Assembly: GCA_037013495.1 (NCBI GenBank)
Contig: CM072801.1
Span: forward strand, 104,477,816 to 104,541,815
DNA: 64,000 nt
Source of the DNA: Hippophae tibetana
Lineage: Eukaryota > Streptophyta > Magnoliopsida > Rosales > Elaeagnaceae
Direction of reading: 5' to 3'
Shown: positions 11,401 through 26,124 of the stretch, in pieces
Position numbering within the stretch: position 1 is the first letter of the stretch
Layout: every line of letters starts with the position of its first letter
Made by a program: the position numbers and the translations under genes
The notes under the pieces: generated by a model
The model's input: the letters and a program-made list of their open reading frames with translations, nothing else
The model's database searches: none
What the model was told of the DNA's origin: nothing

Positions 11401-13720
11401 AATTCAGGATCAAATATTTGTTGAACGCCGAAAACAAAGAAAAGGAAAGTGATACAGTGAATTAAAAGAAAAGTACGAAATGAAATGCAAATAAGAAAAT
11501 AATGACAACAAAATCAAAAGAAAACAAAAGAATTGTAGAAATATTTGTTCCTTTAATTGTGATTTGGACCAAAAGAATGCAAAAAAACAATAAAATGGAA
11601 ACGTTTAGTAAATCTAAAATTCAAAATATATATATATTAAGAGAGATATACTATTTTGGGCAACCAAGGCTACGATACCAAATGATATAGATCTTTTATG
11701 CCGACCATTTTGGAAACCATGACCTCAAAGGAATGAGAAATATTAAATTGCTAGGAACATGGTTAATATAATCAAATTTGAACAATTAAGAACACGATTA
11801 GAAAACCACGAAAAAATGTGAGACCAAACTATTAGAGTCGGAAAGTAGTGTAAGCGATGGAATTTGGGATGTAAAAAGTGGACAAATGAACTATTTTTTA
11901 CTTTATGTTTTTGCAAATTGAAATGAGTTTGAATTTGATATTTTATAATAGTCGTTTTGATGTATGACTTCAAAGTTATAACAGTTTAATGTTGGAACCT
12001 CAATAAATAATTCTTTTTTTTAAATTACGAACTCCAGAAATTTTGTTGTTTTTAATTCAGGATCAAATATTTGTTGAACGCCGAAAACAAAGAACAGGAA
12101 AGTGATACAGTGAATTAAAAGAAAAGTACGAAATGAAATGCAAATAAGAAAATAATGACAACAAAATCAAAAGAAAACAAAAGAATTGTACAAATATTTG
12201 TTCCTTTAATTGTGATTTGGACCAAAAGAATGCAAAAAAACAATAAAATGGAATAGTTTAGTAAATCTAAAATTCAAAAAATAGATATATTAAGAGAGAT
12301 ATACTATTTTGGGCAACCAAGGCTACGATACCAAATGATACAGATCTTTTTTGCCGACCATTTTGGAAACCATGAACTCAAAGGAATGAGAAAGATTGCA
12401 TTGCTAAGAAAATGGTTAATATAATCAAATTTGAACAATTAAGAACACGATTAGAAAAGCACGCAAAAATGTGAGACCAAACTATTAGACATCGGAAAGT
12501 AGTGTAAGCGATGGAATTTGGGTTCTAAAAAATGGACAAATGAACTATTTTTTACTTTATGTTTTTGCAAATTGAAATGAGTTTGAATTTGATATTTTAT
12601 AATAGTCGTTTTGATGTATGACTTCAAAGTTATAACAGTTTAATGTTGGAACCTCAATAAATAATTCTTTTTTTAAAATTACGAACTCCAGAAATTTTGT
12701 TGTTTTTAATTCAGGATCAAATATTTGTTGAACGCCGAAAACAAATAACAGGAAAGTGATACAGTGAATTAAAAGAAAAGTACGAAATGAAATGCAAATA
12801 AGAAAATATTGACAACAAAATCTAAATAAACAAAAGACTTGTAGAAATATTTGTTTCTTTAATTGTGATTTGGACCAAAAGAATGCAAAAAACAATAAAA
12901 TGGAAACGTTTAGTAAATCTAAAATTCAAAAAATTGATATATTGAGAGAGATATACTATTTTGGGCAACCAAGACTTCGATACCAAATGATACGGATCTT
13001 TTATGCGGACCATTTTGGAAACCATAAACTCAAAGGAATGAGAAAGATTGAATTGCTAAGAAAATGGTTAATATAATCAAATTTGAACAATTAAGAACAC
13101 GATTAGAAAACCACGCAAAAATGTGAGACCAAACTATTAGACGTCGGAAAGTAGTGTAAGCGATGGAATTTGGGTTCTAAAAAGTGGACAACTGAACTAT
13201 CTTTTACTTTATGTTTCTGCAAATTGAAATGAGTTTAGATTTGATATTTTATAATAGTCGTTTTGATGTATGACTTAAAAGTTATAACAGTTTATAGTTG
13301 GAACCTCAATACATAATTTCTTTTTTTAAAATTACGAATTCCAGAAATTTTGTTGATTTTAATTCAGGATCAAATATTTGTTGAACGCCGAAAACAAAGA
13401 AAAGGAAAATGATACAGTGAATTAAAAGAAAAGTACGAAATGAAATGCAAATAAGAAAATTAAGACACCAAAATCAAAAGAAAAGAAAAGACTTGTAGAA
13501 ATATTTGTTTCTTTAATTGTGATTTGGACCAAAAGAATGCAAAAAAACAATAAAATGGAAACGTTTAGTAAATCTAAAATTCAAAAAATAGATATATTCA
13601 GAGAGATATACTATTTTGGGCAACCAAGGCTACGATACCAAATGATACAGATCTTTTATGCCGACCATTTTGGAAACCATGACCTCAAAGGAATGAGAAA
13701 TATTAAATTGCTAGGAACTT
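8495..13720 (+). repeat. Eight-monomer HOR, copy 2 (period 5226 bp)
   Basis: Monomers 14-21, the second copy of the 5226 bp unit. Within the unit a shorter echo is visible: monomers 14-15 resemble 19-20, as monomers 6-7 resemble 11-12. The HOR was therefore itself built from an internal duplication before it was amplified. The last monomer (13066-13720) has the first half of the 9800 type joined to the second half of the 7839 type (agatatattcagagag, gaacttggttaat). It also serves as the first monomer of the next HOR, so this block and the following one overlap by one monomer. Confidence 0.85.
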
Positions 13721-16700
13721 GGTTAATATAATCAAATTTGAACAATTAAGAACACGATTAGAAAACCACGAAAAAATGTGAGACCAAACTATTAGAGTCG
13801 GAAAGTAGTGTAAGCGATGGAATTTGGGATGTAAAAAGTGGACAAATGAACTATTTTTTACTTTATGTTTTTGCAAATTGAAATGAGTTTAGATTTAATA
13901 TTTTATAATAGTCGTTTTCATGTATGACTTAAAAGTTATAACAGTTTAAAGTTGGAACCTCAATAAAAAATTCTTTTTTTTAAATTACGAATTCCAGAAA
14001 TTTTGTTGATTTTAATTCAGGATCAAATATTTGTTGAACGCCGAAAACAAAGAAAAGGAAAATGATACAGTGAATTAAAAGAAAAGTACGAAATGAAATG
14101 CAAATAAGAAAATAATGACACCAAAATCTAAATAAAACAAAAGACTTGTAGAAATATTTGTTTCTTTAATTGTGATTTGGACCAAAAGAATGCAAAAAAC
14201 AATAAAATGGAAACGTTTAGTAATTCTAAAATTCAAAAAATAGATATATTAAGAGAGATATACTATTTTGGGCATCCAAGACTTCGATAGCAAATGATAC
14301 GGATCTTTTATGCGGACCATTTTGGAAACTATGAACTCAAAGGAATGAGAAAGATTGAATTGCTAAGAAAATGGTTAATATAATCAAATTTGAACAATTA
14401 AGAACACGATTAGAAAACCACGCAAAAATGTGAGACCAAACTATTAGAGGTCGGAAAGTAGTGTAAGCGATGGAATTTGGGTTCTAAAAAATGGACAAAT
14501 GAACTATTTTTTACTTTATGTTTTTGCAAATTGAAATGAGTTTGAATTTGATATTTTATAATAGTCGTTTTGATGTATGACTTCAAAGTTCTAACAGTTT
14601 AATGTTGGAACCTCAATAAATAATTCTTTTTTTTAAATTACGAACTCCAGAAATTTTGTTGTTTTTAATTCAGGATCAAATATTTGTTGAACGCCGAAAA
14701 CAAATAACAGGAAAGTGATACAGTGAATTAAAAGAAAAGTACGAAATGAAATGCAAATAAGAAAATATTGACAACAAAATCTAAATAAAACAAAAGACTT
14801 GTAGAAATATTTGTTTCTTTAATTGTGATTTGGACCAAAAGAATGCAAAAAACAATAAAATGGAAACGTTTAGTAAATCTAAAATTCAAAAAATAGATAT
14901 ATTGAGAGAGATATACTATTTTGGGCAACCAAGACTTCGATACCAAATGATACGGATCTTTTATGCGGACCATTTTGGAAACCATGAACTCAAAGGAATG
15001 AGAAAGATTGAATTGCTAAGAAAATGGTTAATATAATCAAATTTGAACAATTAAGAACACGATTAGAAAACCACGCAAAAATGTGAGACCAAACTATTAG
15101 ACGTCGGAAAGTAGTGTAAGCGATGGAATTTGGGTTCTAAAAAGTGGACAACTGAACTATCTTTTACTTTATTTGTTTGCATATTAAAATGAGTTTAGAT
15201 TTGATATTGATAATAGTCGTTTTGATATATGACTTAAAAGTTATAACAGTTTATAGTTGGAACCTCAATACATAATTTCTTTTTTTTAAATTACGAACTC
15301 CAGAAATTTTGTTGTTTTTTAATCAGGATCAAAGATTGGTTGAACGCCGAAAACAAAGAACAGAAAAATGATACAGTGAATTAAAAGAAAAGTACGAAAT
15401 GAAATGCAAATTAGAAAATTATGACAACAAAATCAAAAGAAAAGAAAAGACTTGTAGAAATATTTGTTTCTTTAATTGTGACTTGGACCAAAAGAATGCA
15501 AAAAACAATAAAATGGAAATGTTTAGTAAGTCCAAAATTCAAAAAATAGATATATTAAGAGAGATATACTATTTTGGGCATCCAAGACTTCAATACCAAA
15601 TAATACGGATCTTTTATGCGGACCATTATGGAAACCATGCACTCAAAGGAATGAGGAAGATTGAATTGCTAAGAACATGGTTAATATAATTAAATTTGAA
15701 CAATTAAGAACACGATTAGAAAAGCACGCAAAAATGTGAGACCAAACTATTAGAGTCGGAAAGTAGTGTAAGCGATGGAATTTGGGTTCTAAAAAGTGGA
15801 CAACTGAACTATCTTTTACTTTATGTGTTTGCAAATTAAAATGAGTTTAGATTTGATATTGATAATAGTCGTTTTGATATATGACTTAAAAGTTATAATA
15901 GTTTATAGTTGGAACCTCAATACATAATTACTTTTTTTTAAATTACCAACTCCAGAAATTTTGTTGTTTTTTATTCAGGATCAAAGATTGGTTGAACGCC
16001 GAAAACAAAGAACAGAAAAATGATACAATGAATTAAAAGAAAAGTACGAAATGAAATGCAAATAAGAAAATTATGACAACAAAATCAAAAGAAAAGAAAA
16101 GACTTGTAGAAATATTTGTTTCTTTAATTGTGATTTGGACCAAAAGAATGCAAAAAACAATAAAATTGAAACGTTTAGTAAATCTAAAATTCAAAAAATA
16201 GATATATTAAGAGAGATATACTATTTTGGGCAACCAAGGCTACGATTCCAAATGATACGGATCTTTTATGCCGATAATTTTGGAAACCATGAACGCAAAG
16301 GAATGAGAAAGATTGAATTGCTAAGAACATGGTTAATATAATCAAATTTGAACAATTAAGATTACGATTAGAAAACCACGCAAAAATGTGAGACCAAACT
16401 ATTAGACGTCGGAAAGTAGTGTAAGCGATGGAATTTGGGTTCTAAAAAGTGGACAAATGAACTATTTTTTACTTTATGTTTTTACAAATTGAAATGAATT
16501 TTGATTTGATATTTTATAATAGTCGTTTTGATGTATGACTTAAAAGTTATAACAGTTTAAAGTTGGAACCTCAATAAATAATTCTTTTTTTTAAATTACG
16601 AATTCCAGAAATTTTGTTGATTTTAATTCAGGATCAAATATTTGTTGAACGCCGAAAACAAAGAAAAGGAAAATGATACAGTGAATTAAAAGAAAAGTAC

Positions 16701-17635
16701 AAAATGAAATGCAAATAAGAAAATAATGACACCAAAATCTAAATAAAACAAAAGACTTGTAGAAATATTTGTTTCTTTAATTGTGATTTGGACCAAAAGA
16801 ATGCAAAAAACAATAAAATGGAAATGTTTAGTAATTCTAAAATTCAAAAAATAGATATATTAATAGAGATATACTATTTTGGGCATCCAAGACTTCAATA
16901 CCAAATAATACGGAACTTTTATGCGGACCATTATGGAAACCATGCACTCAAAGGAATGAGGAAGATTGAATTGCAAAGATTATGGTTAATATAATTAAAT
17001 TTGAACAATTAAGAACACGATTAGAAAACCACGCAAAAATGTGAGACCAAACTGTTAGAGTCGGAAAGTAGTGTAAGCGATGGAATTTGGGTTCTAAAAA
17101 GTGGACAACTAAACTATCTTTTACTTTATGTGTTTGCAAATTAAAATGAGTTTAGATTTGATATTGATAATAGTCGTTTTGATATATGACTTCAAAGTTA
17201 TAACAGTTTAATGTTGGAACCTCAATACATAATTTCTTTTTTTTAAATTACGAACTCCAGAAATTTTGTTGTTTTTAATTCAGGATCAAAGATTGGTTGA
17301 ACGCCGAAAACAAAGAACAGAAAAATGATACAGTGAATTAAAAGAAAAGTACGAAATGAAATGCAAATAAGAAAATTATGACAACAAAATCAAAAGAAAA
17401 CAAAAGAATTGTACAAATATTTGTTCCTTTAATTGTGATTTGGACCAAAAGAATGCAAAAAACAATAAAATGGAAACGTTTAGTAAATCTAAAATTCAAA
17501 AAATAGATATATTGAGAGAGATATACTATTTTGGGCAACCAAGACTTCGATACCAAATGATACGGATCTTTTATGCGGACCATTTTGGAAACCATAAACT
17601 CAAAGGAATGAGAAAGATTGAATTGCTAAGAAAAT
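13066..17635 (+). repeat. Seven-monomer HOR, copy 1 (period 4570 bp)
   Basis: Monomers 21-27. Rare private variants recur 4570 bp downstream: tttattgtttgc-like change ttatttgtttgcatatt (about 15170), gaaatgaattttgatttg (about 16490), attaccaactccag (about 15950), gccgataattttgg (about 16270), gtcgttttcatg (about 13915) and taagattacgatt (about 16357). Such a string of private matches shows that the whole unit was duplicated as one piece. I saw no difference between the two copies until their last monomer, which makes this one of the youngest events in the window. Confidence 0.9.
15399..15689 (+). pseudogene. Longest variant of the monomer reading frame (96 codons)
   Basis: It starts at a true ATG (ATGAAATGC). 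It is long because gcaaattagaa (TTA, Leu) replaces gcaaataagaa (TAA) found in most monomers, and six A's in gcaaaaaacaat keep the frame. The N-terminal extension is Lys/Asn-rich with four Cys (KCKLENYDNK, KTCRNICFFNCDLDQ), then the common core with HPRLQYQIIRIFY and DHYGNHALKG. The same frame continues upstream to a TGA at aaaaatgatac and beyond it to the TTCAG site, so only one stop separates it from a longer frame. Equivalent 96-codon copies lie at 19969, 23233, 24539, 30413, 31718, 35634, 36939, 38245 and 41510. They are spread by HOR duplication. Confidence 0.3.
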
Positions 17636-20600
17636 GGTTAATATAATCAAATTTGAACAATTAAGAACACGATTAGAAAACCACGCAAAAATGTGAGACC
17701 AAACTATTAGACGTCGGAAAGTAGTGTAAGCGATGGAATTTGGGTTCTAAAAAGTGGACAACTGAACTATCTTTTACTTTATGTTTCTGCAAATTGAAAT
17801 GAGTTTAGATTTGATATTTTATAATAGTCGTTTTGATGTATGACTTAAAAGTTATAACAGTTTATAGTTGGAACCTCAATACATAATTTCTTTTTTTAAA
17901 ATTACGAATTCCAGAAATTTTGTTGATTTTAATTCAGGATCAAATATTTGTTGAACGCCGAAAACAAAGAAAAGGAAAATGATACAGTGAATTAAAAGAA
18001 AAGTACGAAATGAAATGCAAATAAGAAAATTAAGACACCAAAATCAAAAGAAAAGAAAAGACTTGTAGAAATATTTGTTTCTTTAATTGTGATTTGGACC
18101 AAAAGAATGCAAAAAAACAATAAAATGGAAACGTTTAGTAAATCTAAAATTCAAAAAATAGATATATTCAGAGAGATATACTATTTTGGGCAACCAAGGC
18201 TACGATACCAAATGATACAGATCTTTTATGCCGACCATTTTGGAAACCATGACCTCAAAGGAATGAGAAATATTAAATTGCTAGGAACTTGGTTAATATA
18301 ATCAAATTTGAACAATTAAGAACACGATTAGAAAACCACGAAAAAATGTGAGACCAAACTATTAGAGTCGGAAAGTAGTGTAAGCGATGGAATTTGGGAT
18401 GTAAAAAGTGGACAAATGAACTATTTTTTACTTTATGTTTTTGCAAATTGAAATGAGTTTAGATTTAATATTTTATAATAGTCGTTTTCATGTATGACTT
18501 AAAAGTTATAACAGTTTAAAGTTGGAACCTCAATAAAAAATTCTTTTTTTTAAATTACGAATTCCAGAAATTTTGTTGATTTTAATTCAGGATCAAATAT
18601 TTGTTGAACGCCGAAAACAAAGAAAAGGAAAATGATACAGTGAATTAAAAGAAAAGTACGAAATGAAATGCAAATAAGAAAATAATGACACCAAAATCTA
18701 AATAAAACAAAAGACTTGTAGAAATATTTGTTTCTTTAATTGTGATTTGGACCAAAAGAATGCAAAAAACAATAAAATGGAAACGTTTAGTAATTCTAAA
18801 ATTCAAAAAATAGATATATTAAGAGAGATATACTATTTTGGGCATCCAAGACTTCGATAGCAAATGATACGGATCTTTTATGCGGACCATTTTGGAAACT
18901 ATGAACTCAAAGGAATGAGAAAGATTGAATTGCTAAGAAAATGGTTAATATAATCAAATTTGAACAATTAAGAACACGATTAGAAAACCACGCAAAAATG
19001 TGAGACCAAACTATTAGAGGTCGGAAAGTAGTGTAAGCGATGGAATTTGGGTTCTAAAAAATGGACAAATGAACTATTTTTTACTTTATGTTTTTGCAAA
19101 TTGAAATGAGTTTGAATTTGATATTTTATAATAGTCGTTTTGATGTATGACTTCAAAGTTCTAACAGTTTAATGTTGGAACCTCAATAAATAATTCTTTT
19201 TTTTAAATTACGAACTCCAGAAATTTTGTTGTTTTTAATTCAGGATCAAATATTTGTTGAACGCCGAAAACAAATAACAGGAAAGTGATACAGTGAATTA
19301 AAAGAAAAGTACGAAATGAAATGCAAATAAGAAAATATTGACAACAAAATCTAAATAAAACAAAAGACTTGTAGAAATATTTGTTTCTTTAATTGTGATT
19401 TGGACCAAAAGAATGCAAAAAACAATAAAATGGAAACGTTTAGTAAATCTAAAATTCAAAAAATAGATATATTGAGAGAGATATACTATTTTGGGCAACC
19501 AAGACTTCGATACCAAATGATACGGATCTTTTATGCGGACCATTTTGGAAACCATGAACTCAAAGGAATGAGAAAGATTGAATTGCTAAGAAAATGGTTA
19601 ATATAATCAAATTTGAACAATTAAGAACACGATTAGAAAACCACGCAAAAATGTGAGACCAAACTATTAGACGTCGGAAAGTAGTGTAAGCGATGGAATT
19701 TGGGTTCTAAAAAGTGGACAACTGAACTATCTTTTACTTTATTTGTTTGCATATTAAAATGAGTTTAGATTTGATATTGATAATAGTCGTTTTGATATAT
19801 GACTTAAAAGTTATAACAGTTTATAGTTGGAACCTCAATACATAATTTCTTTTTTTTAAATTACGAACTCCAGAAATTTTGTTGTTTTTTAATCAGGATC
19901 AAAGATTGGTTGAACGCCGAAAACAAAGAACAGAAAAATGATACAGTGAATTAAAAGAAAAGTACGAAATGAAATGCAAATTAGAAAATTATGACAACAA
20001 AATCAAAAGAAAAGAAAAGACTTGTAGAAATATTTGTTTCTTTAATTGTGACTTGGACCAAAAGAATGCAAAAAACAATAAAATGGAAATGTTTAGTAAG
20101 TCCAAAATTCAAAAAATAGATATATTAAGAGAGATATACTATTTTGGGCATCCAAGACTTCAATACCAAATAATACGGATCTTTTATGCGGACCATTATG
20201 GAAACCATGCACTCAAAGGAATGAGGAAGATTGAATTGCTAAGAACATGGTTAATATAATTAAATTTGAACAATTAAGAACACGATTAGAAAAGCACGCA
20301 AAAATGTGAGACCAAACTATTAGAGTCGGAAAGTAGTGTAAGCGATGGAATTTGGGTTCTAAAAAGTGGACAACTGAACTATCTTTTACTTTATGTGTTT
20401 GCAAATTAAAATGAGTTTAGATTTGATATTGATAATAGTCGTTTTGATATATGACTTAAAAGTTATAATAGTTTATAGTTGGAACCTCAATACATAATTA
20501 CTTTTTTTTAAATTACCAACTCCAGAAATTTTGTTGTTTTTTATTCAGGATCAAAGATTGGTTGAACGCCGAAAACAAAGAACAGAAAAATGATACAATG

Positions 20601-22205
20601 AATTAAAAGAAAAGTACGAAATGAAATGCAAATAAGAAAATTATGACAACAAAATCAAAAGAAAAGAAAAGACTTGTAGAAATATTTGTTTCTTTAATTG
20701 TGATTTGGACCAAAAGAATGCAAAAAACAATAAAATTGAAACGTTTAGTAAATCTAAAATTCAAAAAATAGATATATTAAGAGAGATATACTATTTTGGG
20801 CAACCAAGGCTACGATTCCAAATGATACGGATCTTTTATGCCGATAATTTTGGAAACCATGAACGCAAAGGAATGAGAAAGATTGAATTGCTAAGAACAT
20901 GGTTAATATAATCAAATTTGAACAATTAAGATTACGATTAGAAAACCACGCAAAAATGTGAGACCAAACTATTAGACGTCGGAAAGTAGTGTAAGCGATG
21001 GAATTTGGGTTCTAAAAAGTGGACAAATGAACTATTTTTTACTTTATGTTTTTACAAATTGAAATGAATTTTGATTTGATATTTTATAATAGTCGTTTTG
21101 ATGTATGACTTAAAAGTTATAACAGTTTAAAGTTGGAACCTCAATAAATAATTCTTTTTTTTAAATTACGAATTCCAGAAATTTTGTTGATTTTAATTCA
21201 GGATCAAATATTTGTTGAACGCCGAAAACAAAGAAAAGGAAAATGATACAGTGAATTAAAAGAAAAGTACAAAATGAAATGCAAATAAGAAAATAATGAC
21301 ACCAAAATCTAAATAAAACAAAAGACTTGTAGAAATATTTGTTTCTTTAATTGTGATTTGGACCAAAAGAATGCAAAAAACAATAAAATGGAAATGTTTA
21401 GTAATTCTAAAATTCAAAAAATAGATATATTAATAGAGATATACTATTTTGGGCATCCAAGACTTCAATACCAAATAATACGGAACTTTTATGCGGACCA
21501 TTATGGAAACCATGCACTCAAAGGAATGAGGAAGATTGAATTGCAAAGATTATGGTTAATATAATTAAATTTGAACAATTAAGAACACGATTAGAAAACC
21601 ACGCAAAAATGTGAGACCAAACTGTTAGAGTCGGAAAGTAGTGTAAGCGATGGAATTTGGGTTCTAAAAAGTGGACAACTAAACTATCTTTTACTTTATG
21701 TGTTTGCAAATTAAAATGAGTTTAGATTTGATATTGATAATAGTCGTTTTGATATATGACTTCAAAGTTATAACAGTTTAATGTTGGAACCTCAATACAT
21801 AATTTCTTTTTTTTAAATTACGAACTCCAGAAATTTTGTTGTTTTTAATTCAGGATCAAAGATTGGTTGAACGCCGAAAACAAAGAACAGAAAAATGATA
21901 CAGTGAATTAAAAGAAAAGTACGAAATGAAATGCAAATAAGAAAATTATGACAACAAAATCAAAAGAAAACAAAAGAATTGTACAAATATTTGTTCCTTT
22001 AATTGTGATTTGGACCAAAAGAATGCAAAAAACAATAAAATGGAAACGTTTAGTAAATCTAAAATTCAAAAAATAGATATATTGAGAGAGATATACTATT
22101 TTGGGCAACCAAGACTTCGATACCAAATGATACATATCTTTTATGCGGACCATTTTGGAAACCATGAACTCAAAGGAATGAGAAAGATTGAATTGCTAAG
22201 AAAAT
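17636..22205 (+). repeat. Seven-monomer HOR, copy 2 (period 4570 bp)
   Basis: Monomers 28-34, the second copy of the 4570 bp unit. Differences appear only at its right end: atacatatc at about 22131 against atacggatc at 17561, and catgaactc against cataaactc just after. Downstream of 22206 the register is lost and a different, dimer-based pattern begins. The left edge of the shared segment probably lies inside monomer 20, because the end of monomer 20 (about 12865-13065) already matches the end of monomer 27. Confidence 0.9.
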
Positions 22206-25200
22206 GGTTAATATAATCAAATTTGAACAATTAAGAACACGATTAGAAAACCACGCAAAAATGTGAGACCAAACTATTAGACGTCGGAAAGTAGTGTAAG
22301 CGATGGAATTTGGGTTCTAAAAAATGGACAAATGAACTATTTTTTACTTTATGTGTTTGCAAATTAAAATGAGTTTAGATTTGATATTGATAATAGTCGT
22401 TTTGATATATGACTTAAAAGTTATAACAGTTTATAGTTGGAACCTCAATACATAATTTCTTTTTTTTAAATTACGAACTCCAGAAATTTTGTTGTTTTTT
22501 TATTCAGGATCAAATATTTGTTGAACGCCGAAAACAAATAACAGGAAAGTGATACAGTGAATTAAAAGAAAAGTACGAAATGAAATGCAAATAAGAAAAT
22601 ATTGACAACAAAATCTAAATAAAACAAAAGACTTGTAGAAATATTTGTTTCTTTAATTGTGATTTGGACCAAAAGAATGCAAAAAACAATAAAATGGAAA
22701 CGTTTAGTAAATCTAAAATTCAAAAAATAGATATATTGAGAGAGATATACTATTTTGGGCAACCAAGACTTCGATACCAAATGATACAGATCTTTTATGC
22801 GGACCATTTTGGAAACCATGAACTCAAAGGAATGAGAAAGATTGAATTGCTAAGAAAATGGTTAATATAATCAAATTTGAACAATTAAGAAAACGATTAG
22901 AAAACCACGCAAAAATGTGAGACCAAACTATTAGACGTCGGAAAGTAGTGTAAGCGATGGAATTTTGGTTCTAAAAAGTGGACAACTGAACTATCTTTTA
23001 CTTTATGTGTTTGCAAATTAAAATGAGTTTAGATTTGATATTGATAATAGTCGTTTTGATATATGACTTAAAAGTTATAACAGTTTATAGTTGGAACCTC
23101 AATACATAATTTCATTTTTTTAAATTACGAACTCCAGAAATTTTGGTGTTTTTTAATCAGGATCAAAGATTGGTTGAACGCCGAAAACAAAGAACAGAAA
23201 AATGATACAGTGAATTAAAAGAAAAGTACGAAATGAAATGCAAAATAGAAAATTATGACAACAAAATCAAAAGAAAAGAAAAGACTTGTAGAAATATTTG
23301 TTTCTTTAATTGTGATTTGGACCAAAAGAATGCAAAAAACAATAAAATTGAAACGTTTAGTAAGTCTAAAATTCAAAAAATAGATATATTAAGAGAGATA
23401 TACTATTTTGGGCATCCAAGACTTCAATACCAAATAATACGGATCTTTTATGCGGACCATTATGGAAACCATGCACTCAAAGGAATGAGGAAGATTGAAT
23501 TGCTAAGAACATGGTTAATATAATTAAATTTGAACAATTAAGAACACGATTAGAAAAGCACGCAAAAATGTGAGACCAAACTATTAGAGTCGGAAAGTAG
23601 TGTAAGCGATGGAATTTGGGTTCTAAAAAGTGGACAACTGAACTATCTTTTACTTTATGTGTTTGCAAATTAAAATGAGTTTAGATTTGATATTGATAAT
23701 AGTCGTTTTGATATATGACTTAAAAGTTATAACAGTTTATAGTTGGAACCTCAATACATAATTTCTTTTTTTTAAATTACGAACTCCAGAAATTTTGTTG
23801 TTTTTTTATTCAGGATCAAATATTTGTTGAACGCCGAAAACAAATAACAGGAAAGTGATACAGTGAATTAAAAGAAAAGTACGAAATGAAATGCAAATAA
23901 GAAAATATTGACAACAAAATCTAAATAAAACAAAAGACTTGTAGAAATATTTGTTTCTTTAATTGTGATTTGGACCAAAAGAATGCAAAAAACAATAAAA
24001 TGGAAACGTTTAGTAAATCTAAAATTCAAAAAATAGATATATTTAGAGAGATATACTATTTTGGGCAACCAAGACTTCGATACCAAATGATACAGATCTT
24101 TTATGCGGACCATTTTGGAAACCATGAACTCAAAGGAATGAGAAAGATTGAATTGCTAAGAAAATGGTTAATATAATCAAATTTGAACAATTAAGAACAC
24201 GATTAGAAAACCACGCAAAAATGTGAGACCAAACTATTAGACGTCGGAAAGTAGTGTAAGCGATGGAATTTTGGTTCTAAAAAGTGGACAACTGAACTAT
24301 CTTTTACTTTATGTGTTTGCAAATTAAAATGAGTTTAGATTTGATATTGATAATAGTCGTTTTGATATATGACTTAAAAGTTATAACAGTTTATAGTTGG
24401 AACCTCAATACATAATTTCTTTTTTTTAAATTACGAACTCCAGAAATTTTGTTGTTTTTTAATCAGGATCAAAGATTGGTTGAACGCCGAAAACAAAGAA
24501 CAGAAAAATGATACAGTGAATTAAAAGAAAAGTACGAAATGAAATGCAAATTAGAAAATTATGACAACAAAATCAAAAGAAAAGAAAAGACTTGTAGAAA
24601 TATTTGTTTCTTTAATTGTGATTTGGACCAAAAGAATGCAAAAAACAATAAAATGGAAATGTTTAGTAAGTCTAAAATTCAAAAAATAGATATATTAAGA
24701 GAGATATACTATTTTGGGCATCCAAGACTTCAATACCAAATAATACGGATCTTTTATGCGGACCATTATGGAAACCATGCACTCAAAGGAATGAGGAAGA
24801 TTGAATTGCTAAGAACATGGTTAATATAATTAAATTTGAACAATTAAGAACACGATTAGAAAAGCACGCAAAAATGTGAGACCAAACTATTAGAGTCGGA
24901 AAGTAGTGTAAGCGATGGAATTTGGGTTCTAAAAAGTGGACAACTGAACTATCTTTTACTTTATGTGTTTGCAAATTAAAATGAGTTTAGATTTGATATT
25001 GATAATAGTCGTTTTGATATATGACTTAAAAGTTATAACAGTTTATAGTTGGAACCTCAATACATAATTTCTTTTTTTTAAATTACGAACTCCAGAAATT
25101 TTGTTGTTTTTTTATTCAGGATCAAATATTTGTTGAACGCCGAAAACAAATAACAGGAAAGTGATACAGTGAATTAAAAGAAAAGTACGAAATGAAATGC

Positions 25201-26124
25201 AAATAAGAAAATATTGACAACAAAATCTAAATAAAACAAAAGACTTGTAGAAATATTTGTTTCTTTAATTGCGATTTGGACCAAAAGAATGCAAAAAACA
25301 ATAAAATGGAAACGTTTAGTAAATCTAAAATTCAAAAAATAGATATATTGAGAGAGATATACTATTTTGGGCAACCAAGACTTCGATACCAAATGATACA
25401 GATCTTTTATGCGGACCATTTTGGAAACCATGAACTCAAAGGAATGAGAAAGATTGAATTGCTAAGAAAATGGTTAATATAATCAAATTTGAACAATTAA
25501 GAACACGATTAGAAAACCACGCAAAAATGTGAGACCAAACTATTAGACGTCGGAAAGTAGTGTAAGCGATGGAATTTTGGTTCTAAAAAGTGGACAACTG
25601 AACTATCTTTTACTTTATGTGTTTGCAAATTAAAATGAGTTTAGATTTGATATTGATAATAGTCGTTTTGATATATGACTTAAAAGTTATAACAGTTTAT
25701 AGTTGGAACCTCAATACATAATTTCTTTTTTTTAAATTACGAACTCCAGAAATTTTGTTGTTTTTTAATCAGGATCAAAGATTGGTTGAACGCCGAAAAC
25801 AAAGAACAGAAAAATGATACAGTGAATTAAAAGAAAAGTACGAAATGAAATGCAAATTAGAAAATTATGACAACAAAATCAAAAGATAAGAAAAGACTTG
25901 TAGAAATATTTGTTTCTTTAATTGTGATTTGGACCAAAAGAATGCAAAAAACAATAAAATGGAAATGCTTAGTAAGTCTAAAATTCAAAAAATAGATATA
26001 TTAAGAGAGATATACTATTTTGGGCATCCAAGACTTCAATACCAAATAATACGGATCTTTTATGCGGACCATTATGGAAACCATGCACTCAAAGGAATGA
26101 GGAAGATTGAATTGCTAAGAACAT

